DNA of 64,000 nt from Hyphomicrobiales bacterium (GTDB lineage Bacteria; Pseudomonadota; Alphaproteobacteria; Rhizobiales; Beijerinckiaceae), in contig UBZM01000058.1 in the NCBI GenBank assembly GCA_900470095.1, positions 1-64,000 on the forward strand, read 5' to 3'. A model generated the notes under the pieces. It made no database searches. It had not been told where the DNA came from and saw only the letters and a list, made by a program, of their open reading frames with translations. Position numbers and translations under genes: made by a program. Every line of letters begins with the position of its first letter. The first letter of the stretch is position 1. Below are positions 41,406 to 49,267 of the stretch, piece by piece.

Positions 41406-42737
41406 TCAGACCTGACGAGGCGAAAGCGCGCCCTCGCCGAAGAAACCGCCGGGGCGCAGGATCAGCACCACGGCGAGCAAGCTATAGACGGCGATGTCGC
41501 GCTGTTCGATAGGCATGGTTGATGACCAGATGACCTCGAAGAGCGCAATGCTGAGGCCGCCGAGGCAGGCGCCGGCGACCGAGCCGATGCCGCCCAGGAT
41601 CGCGGCGACGAGCGCCTTCAGCCCGAGCGTGAAGCCGCCGGCAAAGCCCATGCCGCCATAGATCGCGGTGACGATGACGCCGGCCGCGCCGCAGGCCGCG
41701 CAGGCGAGGATCAGCGCCCGGTCATGCACGGCACGCGCGTTGACGCCGAAAAGCGCCGCGGTGCCGGCATCGTCCGAGACCGCGCGCCAGGCCCGGCCGA
41801 AGGCGGAGTAGCGGATCAGCAGCACGAGCCCGAGCGCGGCGCTGAGGCCGCCGGCCGCGAGCGCCAGCCCGACGGGGGTTGCGGTGAGGATGAAGCTGCC
41901 GGAGCGCGCCAGCGGCCAGGGCTCGTTGTAGACCGGCGGCAGCCAGCGCAGATCGGGCCCCTGCGCCAGCCGCAGATATTCAGACAGCGCAATCGCGAGC
42001 CCGATCGTCGCGATCAGCATCTGCTGGCCGCTGGCGCGCTCGAGATGGCGCAGCACGAAACGCCCCATGGCGAAGCCGTGAAAGGCCGCGACCAGCATGG
42101 CCACGACGAAGGCGACCAGGAGCCCCGAGACCGGCGTCGAGATCGCCGTCGAGACAAGCAGCGCCACGCCGATGACGGCCGAGAGCGCGCCGAGCGCCGC
42201 GAATTCGCCAAAGCTCAGGATGATGCGCCCGGTCAGGCCATAGATCAGCGCATAGGCCGAGGCGAGCAGCGCGTAGACCGCGGCCGAGGGCAGGGCGCTC
42301 AAGCCTTGCTGCAGGGCATAGGCGAAGCCGGGGGAGAGCTGCGGCAGGCCATCGATGCGGGCTGAGCCCGGATCGACCGGCGGTTCCTCGCGATTCTCCA
42401 AATAGAAGCGCCGCAGCAGGTAGAAACTGGCATCGTTCATCGGCCGTCCATCGACCGCGACGCCGAGCAACGCGCCGCGCTGCAGACCCGCGCCCTCGCC
42501 GGCGAAGAGGCAATCGATCATGCGCTGGCGCGCCGGGCCGCTGCCTGTCTCGACATGGTAGAGGATGCGCAGGGTATTGGCGCGCGGGCCATTGGTTGCG
42601 CGGTCGACGGTGATCCGCGCGTCCTGCGTGTTGAGTGCCGGGATGGCCTGGCGGCAAAGCCGCGTCTGGTCCGTATCGAAGCGTTCGCTGCAGCCGGTCA
42701 GCAGCAAGGCCATGAGAATCGGGAGGAGCGCGCGCAT
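41406..42737 (-). CDS. LivH-type ABC permease with N-terminal lipoprotein-like domain
   Basis: 443 residues. The last 300 or so (from about residue 140) are a branched-chain amino acid permease of the LivH type: ALLASAYALIYGLTGRIILSFGEFAALGA, IATIGLAIALSEYLRL, FGVNARAVHDRALILACAACGAAGVI and GGIGSVAGACLGGLSIAL. Before it lies an unusual region: a signal-like start with a lipobox LTGC (Cys16), then 120 or so residues containing two more cysteines (C28, C76). No LivM, LivG, LivF or binding protein is near. It is 14 bp from ilvA. This N-terminal domain is not in standard LivH proteins. Confidence 0.88.
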   Translation of the reverse strand: MRALLPILMALLLTGCSERFDTDQTRLCRQAIPALNTQDARITVDRATNGPRANTLRILYHVETGSGPARQRMIDCLFAGEGAGLQRGALLGVAVDGRPMNDASFYLLRRFYLENREEPPVDPGSARIDGLPQLSPGFAYALQQGLSALPSAAVYALLASAYALIYGLTGRIILSFGEFAALGALSAVIGVALLVSTAISTPVSGLLVAFVVAMLVAAFHGFAMGRFVLRHLERASGQQMLIATIGLAIALSEYLRLAQGPDLRWLPPVYNEPWPLARSGSFILTATPVGLALAAGGLSAALGLVLLIRYSAFGRAWRAVSDDAGTAALFGVNARAVHDRALILACAACGAAGVIVTAIYGGMGFAGGFTLGLKALVAAILGGIGSVAGACLGGLSIALFEVIWSSTMPIEQRDIAVYSLLAVVLILRPGGFFGEGALSPRQV

Positions 42738-42818
42738 TGCGCGAAGGCTAGCGCCAGTTGCGACGCGTTGATACTCGCTGCGACGCGCAATCCATCGCTT
42801 TGGCGGGCGCCTGTGGCT

Positions 42819-43892
42819 TCAGCCGCAAACCTTCAGCTTTTCGGCGACGCGCGGCGCGAAATAGCTCAGCACCCCGTCGGCGCCGGCGCGTTTGAAGGCG
42901 ATCAGGCTCTCCATCATGGCCTTGTCGCCATCGATCCAGCCATTCAGGGCGGCGGCCTGGATCATCGCGTACTCGCCGGAGACCTGATAGGCGAAGGTCG
43001 GCACCCGGAAATGGTCCTTCACGCGCGCGATCACGTCGAGATAGGGCATGCCGGGCTTGATCATCACCATGTCGGCGCCCTCTTCGAGATCGAGCGCCAC
43101 CTCTGCAATGGCCTCGTCCGAATTGGCAGGGTCCATCTGATAGGTGCGCTTGTCGCCGATCAGCGTCGCATTGGTGCCGATCGCATCCCGGAACGGACCA
43201 TAGAAGGCCGAGGCGTATTTCGCCGCATAGGCCATGATCTGGACATCCTCGAAACCGGCCTCGTCGAGCTCGACCCGGATGGCGCCGACACGGCCGTCCA
43301 TCATGTCGGAGGGGGCGATGACATCGGCGCCGGCATCGGCCAGCGCCAGCGCCTGCTGCGTCAGGATGCGCACGCTCGCATCGTTCAGGATGCGCTCGCC
43401 CGCCATGACGCCGTCATGGCCGTGCGAGGTGTAGGGGTCGAGCGCGGCGTCGCAGATGATGCCGATCTCGGGCACCTCGGCCTTGATGGCGCGCACGGCG
43501 CGGCACATCAGGTTGTGCGTGTTCAGCGCCTCGGACGCCGTTGCGTCGCGCAGCGACTTCTCGACATAGGGAAAGGGCGCGATCGCCGGGATGCCGAGGC
43601 TGGCGGCATGGGCGCTCTGGCGCACCGCCTCCTCGATATTCAGCCGGTCGACGCCCGGCATCCACTCGACGGCGGAGCGGGCCTCGCTCGAATCCACCAG
43701 GAATATCGGCCAGATCAGGTCGTTCGCGGTCAGGACCGCCTCGCGCACGAGCCGGCGCGACCACTCGGCCTTGCGGTTGCGCCGCATCCGGCGGGTCAGG
43801 TCGAGCGAATCCTTGCTGCGCAGGGCCGCCGACGGCAGGTCATCCTGCCGCGCCACGGGCGCCGGAAACGGCCTTACAACCCGATATGCCAT
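42819..43892 (-). CDS. hemB: Porphobilinogen synthase, magnesium type
   Basis: 357 residues from the ATG at 43892, which has GGAGGATTTT upstream; longer upstream frames lack family likeness. It condenses two 5-aminolevulinate molecules in heme synthesis. The Schiff-base lysine is K279 in MIKPGMPYLD, with K225 in YAAKYASAF as second lysine. The zinc-site cysteines of E. coli HemB are replaced by A150, D152 and D160 in the segment DAALDPYTSHGHDG, so this enzyme should use magnesium, as described for Bradyrhizobium. Confidence 0.97.
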   Translation of the reverse strand: MAYRVVRPFPAPVARQDDLPSAALRSKDSLDLTRRMRRNRKAEWSRRLVREAVLTANDLIWPIFLVDSSEARSAVEWMPGVDRLNIEEAVRQSAHAASLGIPAIAPFPYVEKSLRDATASEALNTHNLMCRAVRAIKAEVPEIGIICDAALDPYTSHGHDGVMAGERILNDASVRILTQQALALADAGADVIAPSDMMDGRVGAIRVELDEAGFEDVQIMAYAAKYASAFYGPFRDAIGTNATLIGDKRTYQMDPANSDEAIAEVALDLEEGADMVMIKPGMPYLDVIARVKDHFRVPTFAYQVSGEYAMIQAAALNGWIDGDKAMMESLIAFKRAGADGVLSYFAPRVAEKLKVCG

Positions 43893-44073
43893 AAAATCCT
43901 CCGCCGCCTGGGCGCGTGAGCTTGTCCTTTGCCGGATGCTTAGCACATCGGAACCATTCCAAAACAGAGGTGGATGGTCGCAACTGTGGCGGTGGGCCCG
44001 CGCAGCACCGCGCGTTGACAATCGCCCGAGCCCCGGCCCAGAACCGGACCCTGTTGTCAGGGATCAGCACGGC

Positions 44074-45129
44074 ATGTCGCAGGAACCAGAGATCATTTGC
44101 GAAATCCGGGGCGCGGCGGGTGTCGTCATCCTCAACCGTCCCAAGGCGCTGAATGCGCTGAGCCTGGCCATGGTCCGCGAACTGGCGCGCGCGCTCGATG
44201 CCTGGGAGCATGACCCGCAGGTGACGCGCATCGTGGTGATGGGCGCGGGCGAGAAGGCCTTTTGCGCGGGCGGCGATATCCGGTCGCTGCATGATCTTGG
44301 CCGCGCCGGCCGCCAGGGCGAGATGCTCGCCTTCTGGGGTGAGGAATACATCCTCAATCACCGTATCAAGCACTATCCCAAGCCCTATATCGCGCTGATC
44401 GACGGCATCGTCATGGGCGGCGGCGTCGGCATTTCGCTGCATGGCAGCCATCGCATCGCTGGCGAGCGCTACCTCTTCGCCATGCCCGAGGTCGGGATCG
44501 GCTTCTTCCCGGATGTCGGCGCAACCTATGCCCTGCCGCGCCTGCATGGTGCGGCCGGCATCTATCTCGCGCTGACGGGAGACCGCGTCGGGGCAGCGGA
44601 CGCCCTTGCGCTGGGGCTTGCGTCCCATGCCGTACCGAGCAGCCGGATGGCCGAACTCGCCGACGCCCTGACGGGCCGCGGTGCCGTCGATGAGATTCTG
44701 GCCGGATACACGCAGGATCCCGGCCCGCAAAAGCTCGCAGCCGAGCGCGCAACCATCGCCGAGTGCTTTGGTGCCGCAGAGCTGGACGGCATCAGGGAGC
44801 GGCTGAAGCTGAAGGCCGAATCCGGCGACGCCTTCGCCGGCAAGACCCTACAGACGCTTGCCGTCAAATCTCCGACCAGCATTGCCATCGCCTTCGAGCA
44901 GATGCGTCGTGGGGCACGGCTCGATTTCGCGGAAGCGATGCGCACCGAGTACCGCATCGTCTCGCGGATTGCCGAGGGCCATGACTTCTATGAGGGCGTG
45001 CGGGCGGTGGTGATCGACAAGGATCATGCCCCGCACTGGCAACCGGCCACGCTGGATGAGGTCGATCCGCAGGTGATCGCACGCTACTTCGCTTCGCTCG
45101 GCGCGAACGAACTCGTCCTGGAGCATTGA
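44074..45129 (+). CDS. 3-hydroxyisobutyryl-CoA hydrolase
   Basis: 351 residues from the ATG at 44074. Crotonase fold with the HIBYL-CoA hydrolase pattern: ILNRPKALNALSLAMVREL, FCAGGDIRSLHDLG, GIVMGGGVGISLHGSHRIA (oxyanion region) and MPEVGIGFFPDVGATYALPRL, which carries the family's catalytic glutamate and differs from enoyl-CoA hydratases. The C-terminal YRIVSRIAEGHDFYEGVRAVVIDKDHAPHW is typical too. It works in valine breakdown. It lies 4 bp ahead of the next gene. Confidence 0.93.
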   Translation: MSQEPEIICEIRGAAGVVILNRPKALNALSLAMVRELARALDAWEHDPQVTRIVVMGAGEKAFCAGGDIRSLHDLGRAGRQGEMLAFWGEEYILNHRIKHYPKPYIALIDGIVMGGGVGISLHGSHRIAGERYLFAMPEVGIGFFPDVGATYALPRLHGAAGIYLALTGDRVGAADALALGLASHAVPSSRMAELADALTGRGAVDEILAGYTQDPGPQKLAAERATIAECFGAAELDGIRERLKLKAESGDAFAGKTLQTLAVKSPTSIAIAFEQMRRGARLDFAEAMRTEYRIVSRIAEGHDFYEGVRAVVIDKDHAPHWQPATLDEVDPQVIARYFASLGANELVLEH

Positions 45130-45132
45130 GCG

Positions 45133-45591
45133 ATGGGAATGGGGAGGGGAGATGCCGAGCCCCTGCGCGGGCAGCGCGTCATCGGTTCGGCTGGCCCCGA
45201 GGAGAAGAAGAGCAAGCTGACCCGCTGGCGGCGCGTGCTGGTCTGGCTGCTCCGCCTGCTGTCGCTCGCCTGGATGGCCAAGGGGCTGATGGCCTGGGCG
45301 GTGATCTTCGGTATCGGCATGGAGGGGCAGACGCCATTCGAGTCGCAGTTGCTGAGCTACCAGGCAATCACCGTCTATTTCGCGGTGATCGATCTCGTCG
45401 CCGCGGTCGGGCTCTGGCTGACCAGCACCTGGGGCGGAGTGCTCTGGCTCCTGGCCGCGGTCAGCCAACTGCTGCTCGGCTTCTTCTTCCCGCGGCTGCT
45501 GCCGGTGACGCCCTATCTGATCGCGACCTATGTCGGGTTGATGGCCGCCTATTTCCTGGCCACCTGGGCGGCGGAAAACGAGGAGACCTGA
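45133..45591 (+). CDS. Small integral membrane protein, unnamed
   Basis: 152 residues with a charged N-terminus (KKSKLTRWRR) and four hydrophobic segments (about 34-62, 78-96, 103-121 and 127-145). It contains the motif TPFESQLLSYQAITVYFAVIDLVAAVGLWL, seen in Hyphomicrobiales proteins of unknown function (probably the DUF6163 group, not verified). It follows the hydrolase by 3 bp, so the two are probably co-transcribed. Not recognised beyond this. Confidence 0.8.
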   Translation: MGMGRGDAEPLRGQRVIGSAGPEEKKSKLTRWRRVLVWLLRLLSLAWMAKGLMAWAVIFGIGMEGQTPFESQLLSYQAITVYFAVIDLVAAVGLWLTSTWGGVLWLLAAVSQLLLGFFFPRLLPVTPYLIATYVGLMAAYFLATWAAENEET

Positions 45592-45732
45592 GATGGGCCG
45601 ATGCGGGCCTGCCATGCGCGCGGCTCGCGGCCCAGGCCCTGGCAATGGCGCTGCTCAGGCGGGCGCTCGGGCTGTGGCGCGGAGAGCCCCGTTTCGCCCG
45701 AAAGCGCCTCGATTGCGTCGAGTCATGGTAAC

Positions 45733-45754
45733 AAACGCTTTAGCTTAAGCGTTT
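45733..45754. promoter_or_regulatory. Palindrome AAACGCTT-N6-AAGCGTTT upstream of ldtR
   Basis: Perfect 8 bp inverted arms around TAGCTT lie about 150 bp ahead of the ldtR start in an AT-rich region. Dimeric MarR-family proteins such as LdtR bind this kind of symmetry, so autoregulation is the obvious guess. It is unproven. Confidence 0.45.
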
Positions 45755-45767
45755 CTGGCTTCACTTA

Positions 45768-45799
45768 CGATTCACCCAAAGGGGTAAATCTCCGATTCA
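45768..45799. promoter_or_regulatory. Paired GATTC (GANTC) sites in the ldtR upstream region
   Basis: CGATTCA occurs at 45768-45774 and again at 45793-45799. GANTC is the CcrM methylation site of alphaproteobacteria. GcrA in Caulobacter stimulates promoters with methylated GANTC sites, so cell-cycle control is possible. Confidence 0.35.
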
Positions 45800-45899
45800 T
45801 CCTGATATTTAAACTCGTTTTCATCGGTCCGGCCTATGGTGTTTTCAGAAGCGGACCGGGAGATAAATCCTGGCCGGCATGCAACAGGCGGGATATACA

Positions 45900-46412
45900 A
45901 TGGCAACGAGCATGAAGACTTTGGCTCCTGTGAAGTCGGAAGAAGTTCAACTCAAGGTGAAGCCCCTTTACCTTGAGTCCCTTACCCTGGTTGAGCGGCT
46001 GCATCGCCGCCTGCTCGATGTCATCAAGGATGAATTCGAGCGCCGCAACCGTGACGACGTCAACAGCGTCCAGGCGCTGTTGCTCTACAATATCGGCGAT
46101 GCCGAGCTCAGCGCCAGCGAGCTCCGGACACGCGGTTACTATCTCGGCTCGAACGTGTCCTACAATGTCAAGAAGCTGGTCGAGCTCGGCTACCTGCACC
46201 ATGCCCGTTCGCGCATCGACCGCCGCTCGGTCCGCATCAGTCTGACCGAGAAGGGCCATGAGGTGCACAATCTCGTGAAGGGCGTCTACGACAAGCATGT
46301 CCAGACGGTCGAGCAGATCGGTGGCATTGCGGCCGATGACTTCGAGCGTATGAACAACGCGCTGCTGCGTCTCGAGCGCTTCTGGACCGACCAGATCCGC
46401 TACAAGCTCTGA
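45900..46412 (+). CDS. ldtR: MarR-family regulator LdtR
   Basis: 170 residues from the ATG at 45900, with GGCGGGAT upstream; an ATG at 45879 adds seven residues and has a poorer site. A winged helix protein of the MarR group: VQALLLYNIGDAELSASELRTRGYYLGSNVSYNVKKLVELGYLHH is the recognition region and ARSRIDRRSVRISLTEKG is the wing. It resembles LdtR of Liberibacter and Sinorhizobium, which controls the L,D-transpeptidase gene ldtP and osmotic tolerance. The next gene downstream is ldtP, 320 bp away, which supports the assignment. Confidence 0.88.
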   Translation: MATSMKTLAPVKSEEVQLKVKPLYLESLTLVERLHRRLLDVIKDEFERRNRDDVNSVQALLLYNIGDAELSASELRTRGYYLGSNVSYNVKKLVELGYLHHARSRIDRRSVRISLTEKGHEVHNLVKGVYDKHVQTVEQIGGIAADDFERMNNALLRLERFWTDQIRYKL

Positions 46413-46732
46413 TTTCCGGCCTGAACCGCCAGACAATCGGCGCTGACCTGACCTGAACTTGCAAACTCCCGCCCTCGCTGCGGGAGTCTTTCGGGCCGCT
46501 CTTGCTCTCCGGTCCGCTGCTGTTGCAGTTGGGCGACGCAGGGCGCCCATGCTGCATTCCCTGCTTCCCCTTCGTCGCCAATGCCCTAAAAACGCCGCGC
46601 TCATCACGAGACGTTAACTGTGGTATTGGATCGTCGCTCGCAACCGGGCCGCCGTCCATGGCGGAGCCGGTCTTGTAGTTTGCGGCGCTGATGCGCGGTC
46701 TTGCTCTTTGAGGACGAGGGAAGAGGAATACG
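46413..46732. other. 320 bp gap between ldtR and ldtP
   Basis: It holds a hairpin ACTCCCGC/GCGGGAGT (46465-46487, short T run, possible ldtR terminator) and the motif GTTAACTGTGGT at 46613-46624. Nothing else convincing is present. The ldtP start at 46733 has GGAAGAGGAATACG before it. Confidence 0.55.
46613..46624. promoter_or_regulatory. GTTAACTG-type motif upstream of ldtP
   Basis: GTTAACTGTGGT lies about 110 bp ahead of the ldtP start. It differs at one of 12 positions from GTTAACTGAGGT between slt and dapA. It may be a CtrA half-site region or the binding site of another envelope regulator. Confidence 0.35.
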
Positions 46733-47974
46733 ATGTCGAATTTCAGCCTGACCCGCCGCGAAACCGTGCTGGCACTGCTTTCGGGTGCAGCAACGGCCGC
46801 GACTGCGCCAGCTTGGGCTCAGCAGGCGGAGTGGCGCCAGAGCTATGATTCAGGCGCTCGCAATGCTGTTGCCCGTTCCTCGACCCCGACCTTGTCTGCC
46901 GAGACGCTGCAGGCGACGGAGCAGGCGATCGTCGCCTATCGCGACCTTGCCGCCCGTGGCGGCTGGACCCCGATCCAGCTGACTGACAAGCTTGGCGTCG
47001 GCTCGCGCGGTCCCGGCGTGGTCGCGCTGCGCCAGCGCCTGATCATCACCGGCGATCTCGATTCCGCTGCCGGCACCAGCAATATCTATGACTCCTATGT
47101 CGAAGCCGGAGTGCGCCGCTTCCAGTCGCGCGTCGGGCTGTCGACGACGGGCGCCATCAACCGCGCCACCCTGACCGCCCTGAACGTGCCGATCGAGCGG
47201 CGTATCCGTCAGCTCGAGACCAATGTGGTGCGCCTGCGCTCCTGGTCGGGCAATCTCGGCAACCGCTATGTCGTCGCCAATATCCCGGCGGCCTCGGTCG
47301 AGACGGTCGAGAACGGCCATGTCGCGACCCGCCATGCTGCCGGCGTCGGCAAGGCCGACCGGCAGTCGCCGCTGCTGCAGACCAAGATCCCCGAGGTCAA
47401 TTTCAACCCGACCTGGACCGTGCCGGCTTCGATCATCCGCAAGGATCTGATCCCGAAGATGCGCAAGGAGCCGAACTACCTCACCGAGAACAAGATCCGC
47501 ATCATCGGCCCTGCCGGCGAGATCGCGCCCGAGCGCGTCAACTGGAATTCGGACGAGGCCACCCGCTACACCTTCCGCCAGGATCCCGGCGGCGAGTTCA
47601 ATTCGCTCGGCTTCGTGCGCATCAATATCCCGAGCCCGCACGGCGTCTATATGCATGACACGCCGGCCAAGGGCATTTTCGGCGACGATTTCCGCTTCGT
47701 CTCCTCGGGCTGCATCCGCGTCCAGAACGTGCGCGACTATATCGCCTGGCTGCTCAAGGAGACGCCCGGCTGGGATCGCGCCAAGATCGACGAGGTGATC
47801 CAGTCCGGCGAGCGCATCAACGCCCGGATCAGCAATCCGGTGCCGTGCTACTGGGTCTACATCACCGCCTGGGCGACGCCCGATGGCGGCGTCCAGTTCC
47901 GCGACGACATCTACAACAAGGATGGCCTGGGCCCGGCGCCGGTTGCGGCGCTGCAGGAAGACCAGAACATCTGA
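46733..47974 (+). CDS. ldtP: L,D-transpeptidase LdtP
   Basis: 413 residues. A signal peptide with a twin-arginine-like motif (LTRRETVLALLSG) ends at AWA-Q, near residue 29. A peptidoglycan-binding domain lies at about residues 84-145 (VGSRGPGVVALRQRL, VRRFQSRVGLSTTGAI). The YkuD catalytic domain follows, with SPHGVYMHDTP and the nucleophile Cys327 in SSGCIRVQN. It forms 3-3 crosslinks in peptidoglycan or attaches proteins to it. The gene is downstream of its likely regulator ldtR and followed by a clear terminator. Confidence 0.95.
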   Translation: MSNFSLTRRETVLALLSGAATAATAPAWAQQAEWRQSYDSGARNAVARSSTPTLSAETLQATEQAIVAYRDLAARGGWTPIQLTDKLGVGSRGPGVVALRQRLIITGDLDSAAGTSNIYDSYVEAGVRRFQSRVGLSTTGAINRATLTALNVPIERRIRQLETNVVRLRSWSGNLGNRYVVANIPAASVETVENGHVATRHAAGVGKADRQSPLLQTKIPEVNFNPTWTVPASIIRKDLIPKMRKEPNYLTENKIRIIGPAGEIAPERVNWNSDEATRYTFRQDPGGEFNSLGFVRINIPSPHGVYMHDTPAKGIFGDDFRFVSSGCIRVQNVRDYIAWLLKETPGWDRAKIDEVIQSGERINARISNPVPCYWVYITAWATPDGGVQFRDDIYNKDGLGPAPVAALQEDQNI

Positions 47975-48021
47975 GCGCAAACTCTTTCAGCTCCAAACGC
48001 TCTCTCACTCACAATGAAAAC

Positions 48022-48048
48022 GGCCCGCCGATTCTGGCGGGCCTTTTT
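48022..48048 (+). terminator. Rho-independent terminator of ldtP
   Basis: The stem GGCCCGCC/GGCGGGCC with a GATTCT loop is followed by five T, 48 bp after the ldtP stop. Confidence 0.92.
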
Positions 48049-48085
48049 CATTTGGTCTCCGATGGGCTGTGGTCGGGCGCTGCCG

Positions 48086-49195
48086 TCAGGCTGCTGTCGC
48101 GGCCTCCCGGAGCACGGCAACGACGCGCTCGGTGAAAGCTTTGGTCCCGAGCGTTCCGCCGAGATCGCGCGTGCGCTGCCCCGGCAGGCGGATCGTGCGG
48201 TCGAGCGCGGCTTCGATCGCCTGGCCGGCACGCAGCAGGGCGGGGTCCTGCCTGCGCTCGCCCAGCCAGGTCAGCAGCATCGCGGCCGAGCCGATCAGCG
48301 AACAGGGATTGGCGAGGTCGCGGCCGGCGATGTCGGGAGCCGAGCCATGCTGCGCCTGGGCGACCGCATGGTCCTGTCCCGCATTGAGCGAGGCGGCAAG
48401 GCCGAGGCTGCCCGAAATCTCCGAGGCCTGGTCGGAGAGGATGTCCCCGAACATGTTCGTCGTCACGATGACGTCGAACACGCCGGCATCGCGGACGAGC
48501 AGCGCCGCCATCGCGTCGATGATCTTCTCCTCATAGGCGACGTCGGGATAGCGTTCGGCGACCGAACGCACGCATTCCAGGAACAGCCCGTCGGAGATCC
48601 GCAGCACGTTCGCCTTGTGCACGGCCGTGACCTTGCGCCGGCGCTGGCGGGCAAGGACAAAGGCGCTCTCGGCGATGCGCAGCGAGGCCTGCCGCGTCAC
48701 TTTCCGGAAGGAGAGGGCCAGGTCCGGCGTCGGCATCATCTCGCCGGGGCCGAGATGCATCGAGCGGTCGGAATAGAACCCCTCGGTGTTCTCGCGCACC
48801 ACGACGAGGTCGAGCGGCTTGCCGCAGCGCGGCTCGAAACCCTCGCGCGAGCGGGCCGGGCGGATATTGGCGTAGAGGTCGAGCCGCTTGCGCAGCTGGC
48901 CGGAGGGATTGAGCCCGCCCTTCTCGGCCGGCGGATAGTCGTTATGGGATACGGGCCCGAGAATGACGCCGTCGGCCTGACGCGCGGCTTCGAAGACGCC
49001 CTCCGGGAAGGTCGAGCCGACCTTGCCGAGCGCGGCAAAGCCAATCTCGGCATGCTCATAGGCCAGCGCGAAGCCGAATAGCTGGCTGGCCTCGTCGAGC
49101 ACGCGACGGGTGGCGGCGCTGATCTCGGGGCCGATGCCGTCTCCGTCCAGGACGAGAAGCTGCAGGGCAGCGCTTTTCGGTGATGTGTCGGTCAT
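48086..49195 (-). CDS. Isopropylmalate/tartrate dehydrogenase-family enzyme
   Basis: 369 residues of the isocitrate/isopropylmalate dehydrogenase fold: LVLDGDGIGPEIS, GPVSHNDYPP, LRKRLDLYANIRPAR, VVVRENTEGFYSD and TNMFGDILSDQASEISGSLGLAAS. These match beta-decarboxylating NAD dehydrogenases. The substrate-loop context and the neighbours (tricarboxylate-type solute-binding protein, GntR regulator) suggest a role in breakdown of tartrate, malate or another hydroxy acid rather than leucine synthesis. No leuCD partner is near. It follows the solute-binding gene by 72 bp and probably shares its promoter. Confidence 0.85.
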   Translation of the reverse strand: MTDTSPKSAALQLLVLDGDGIGPEISAATRRVLDEASQLFGFALAYEHAEIGFAALGKVGSTFPEGVFEAARQADGVILGPVSHNDYPPAEKGGLNPSGQLRKRLDLYANIRPARSREGFEPRCGKPLDLVVVRENTEGFYSDRSMHLGPGEMMPTPDLALSFRKVTRQASLRIAESAFVLARQRRRKVTAVHKANVLRISDGLFLECVRSVAERYPDVAYEEKIIDAMAALLVRDAGVFDVIVTTNMFGDILSDQASEISGSLGLAASLNAGQDHAVAQAQHGSAPDIAGRDLANPCSLIGSAAMLLTWLGERRQDPALLRAGQAIEAALDRTIRLPGQRTRDLGGTLGTKAFTERVVAVLREAATAA

Positions 49196-49267
49196 TACAG
49201 GGGCTTCGTCCGGGACAGGGTTGGAGCGGCCCGCCCTGCGCGTCGCCGCGCGGGCGGGCGGCAGGGA

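Larger units (their letters stand above)
45592..45899. other. 308 bp AT-rich regulatory gap upstream of ldtR
   Basis: Bases 45592-45720 resemble the rest of the genome. From about 45721 to 45870 the base composition turns unusually AT-rich for this window. It holds a palindrome and two GATTC sites (listed separately). No gene here is supported. Confidence 0.6.

Noticed and set aside
45601..45915. Short plus-strand frame before ldtR
   Set aside because: Cys/Arg-rich without likeness, running through the AT-rich regulatory region into ldtR in another frame.
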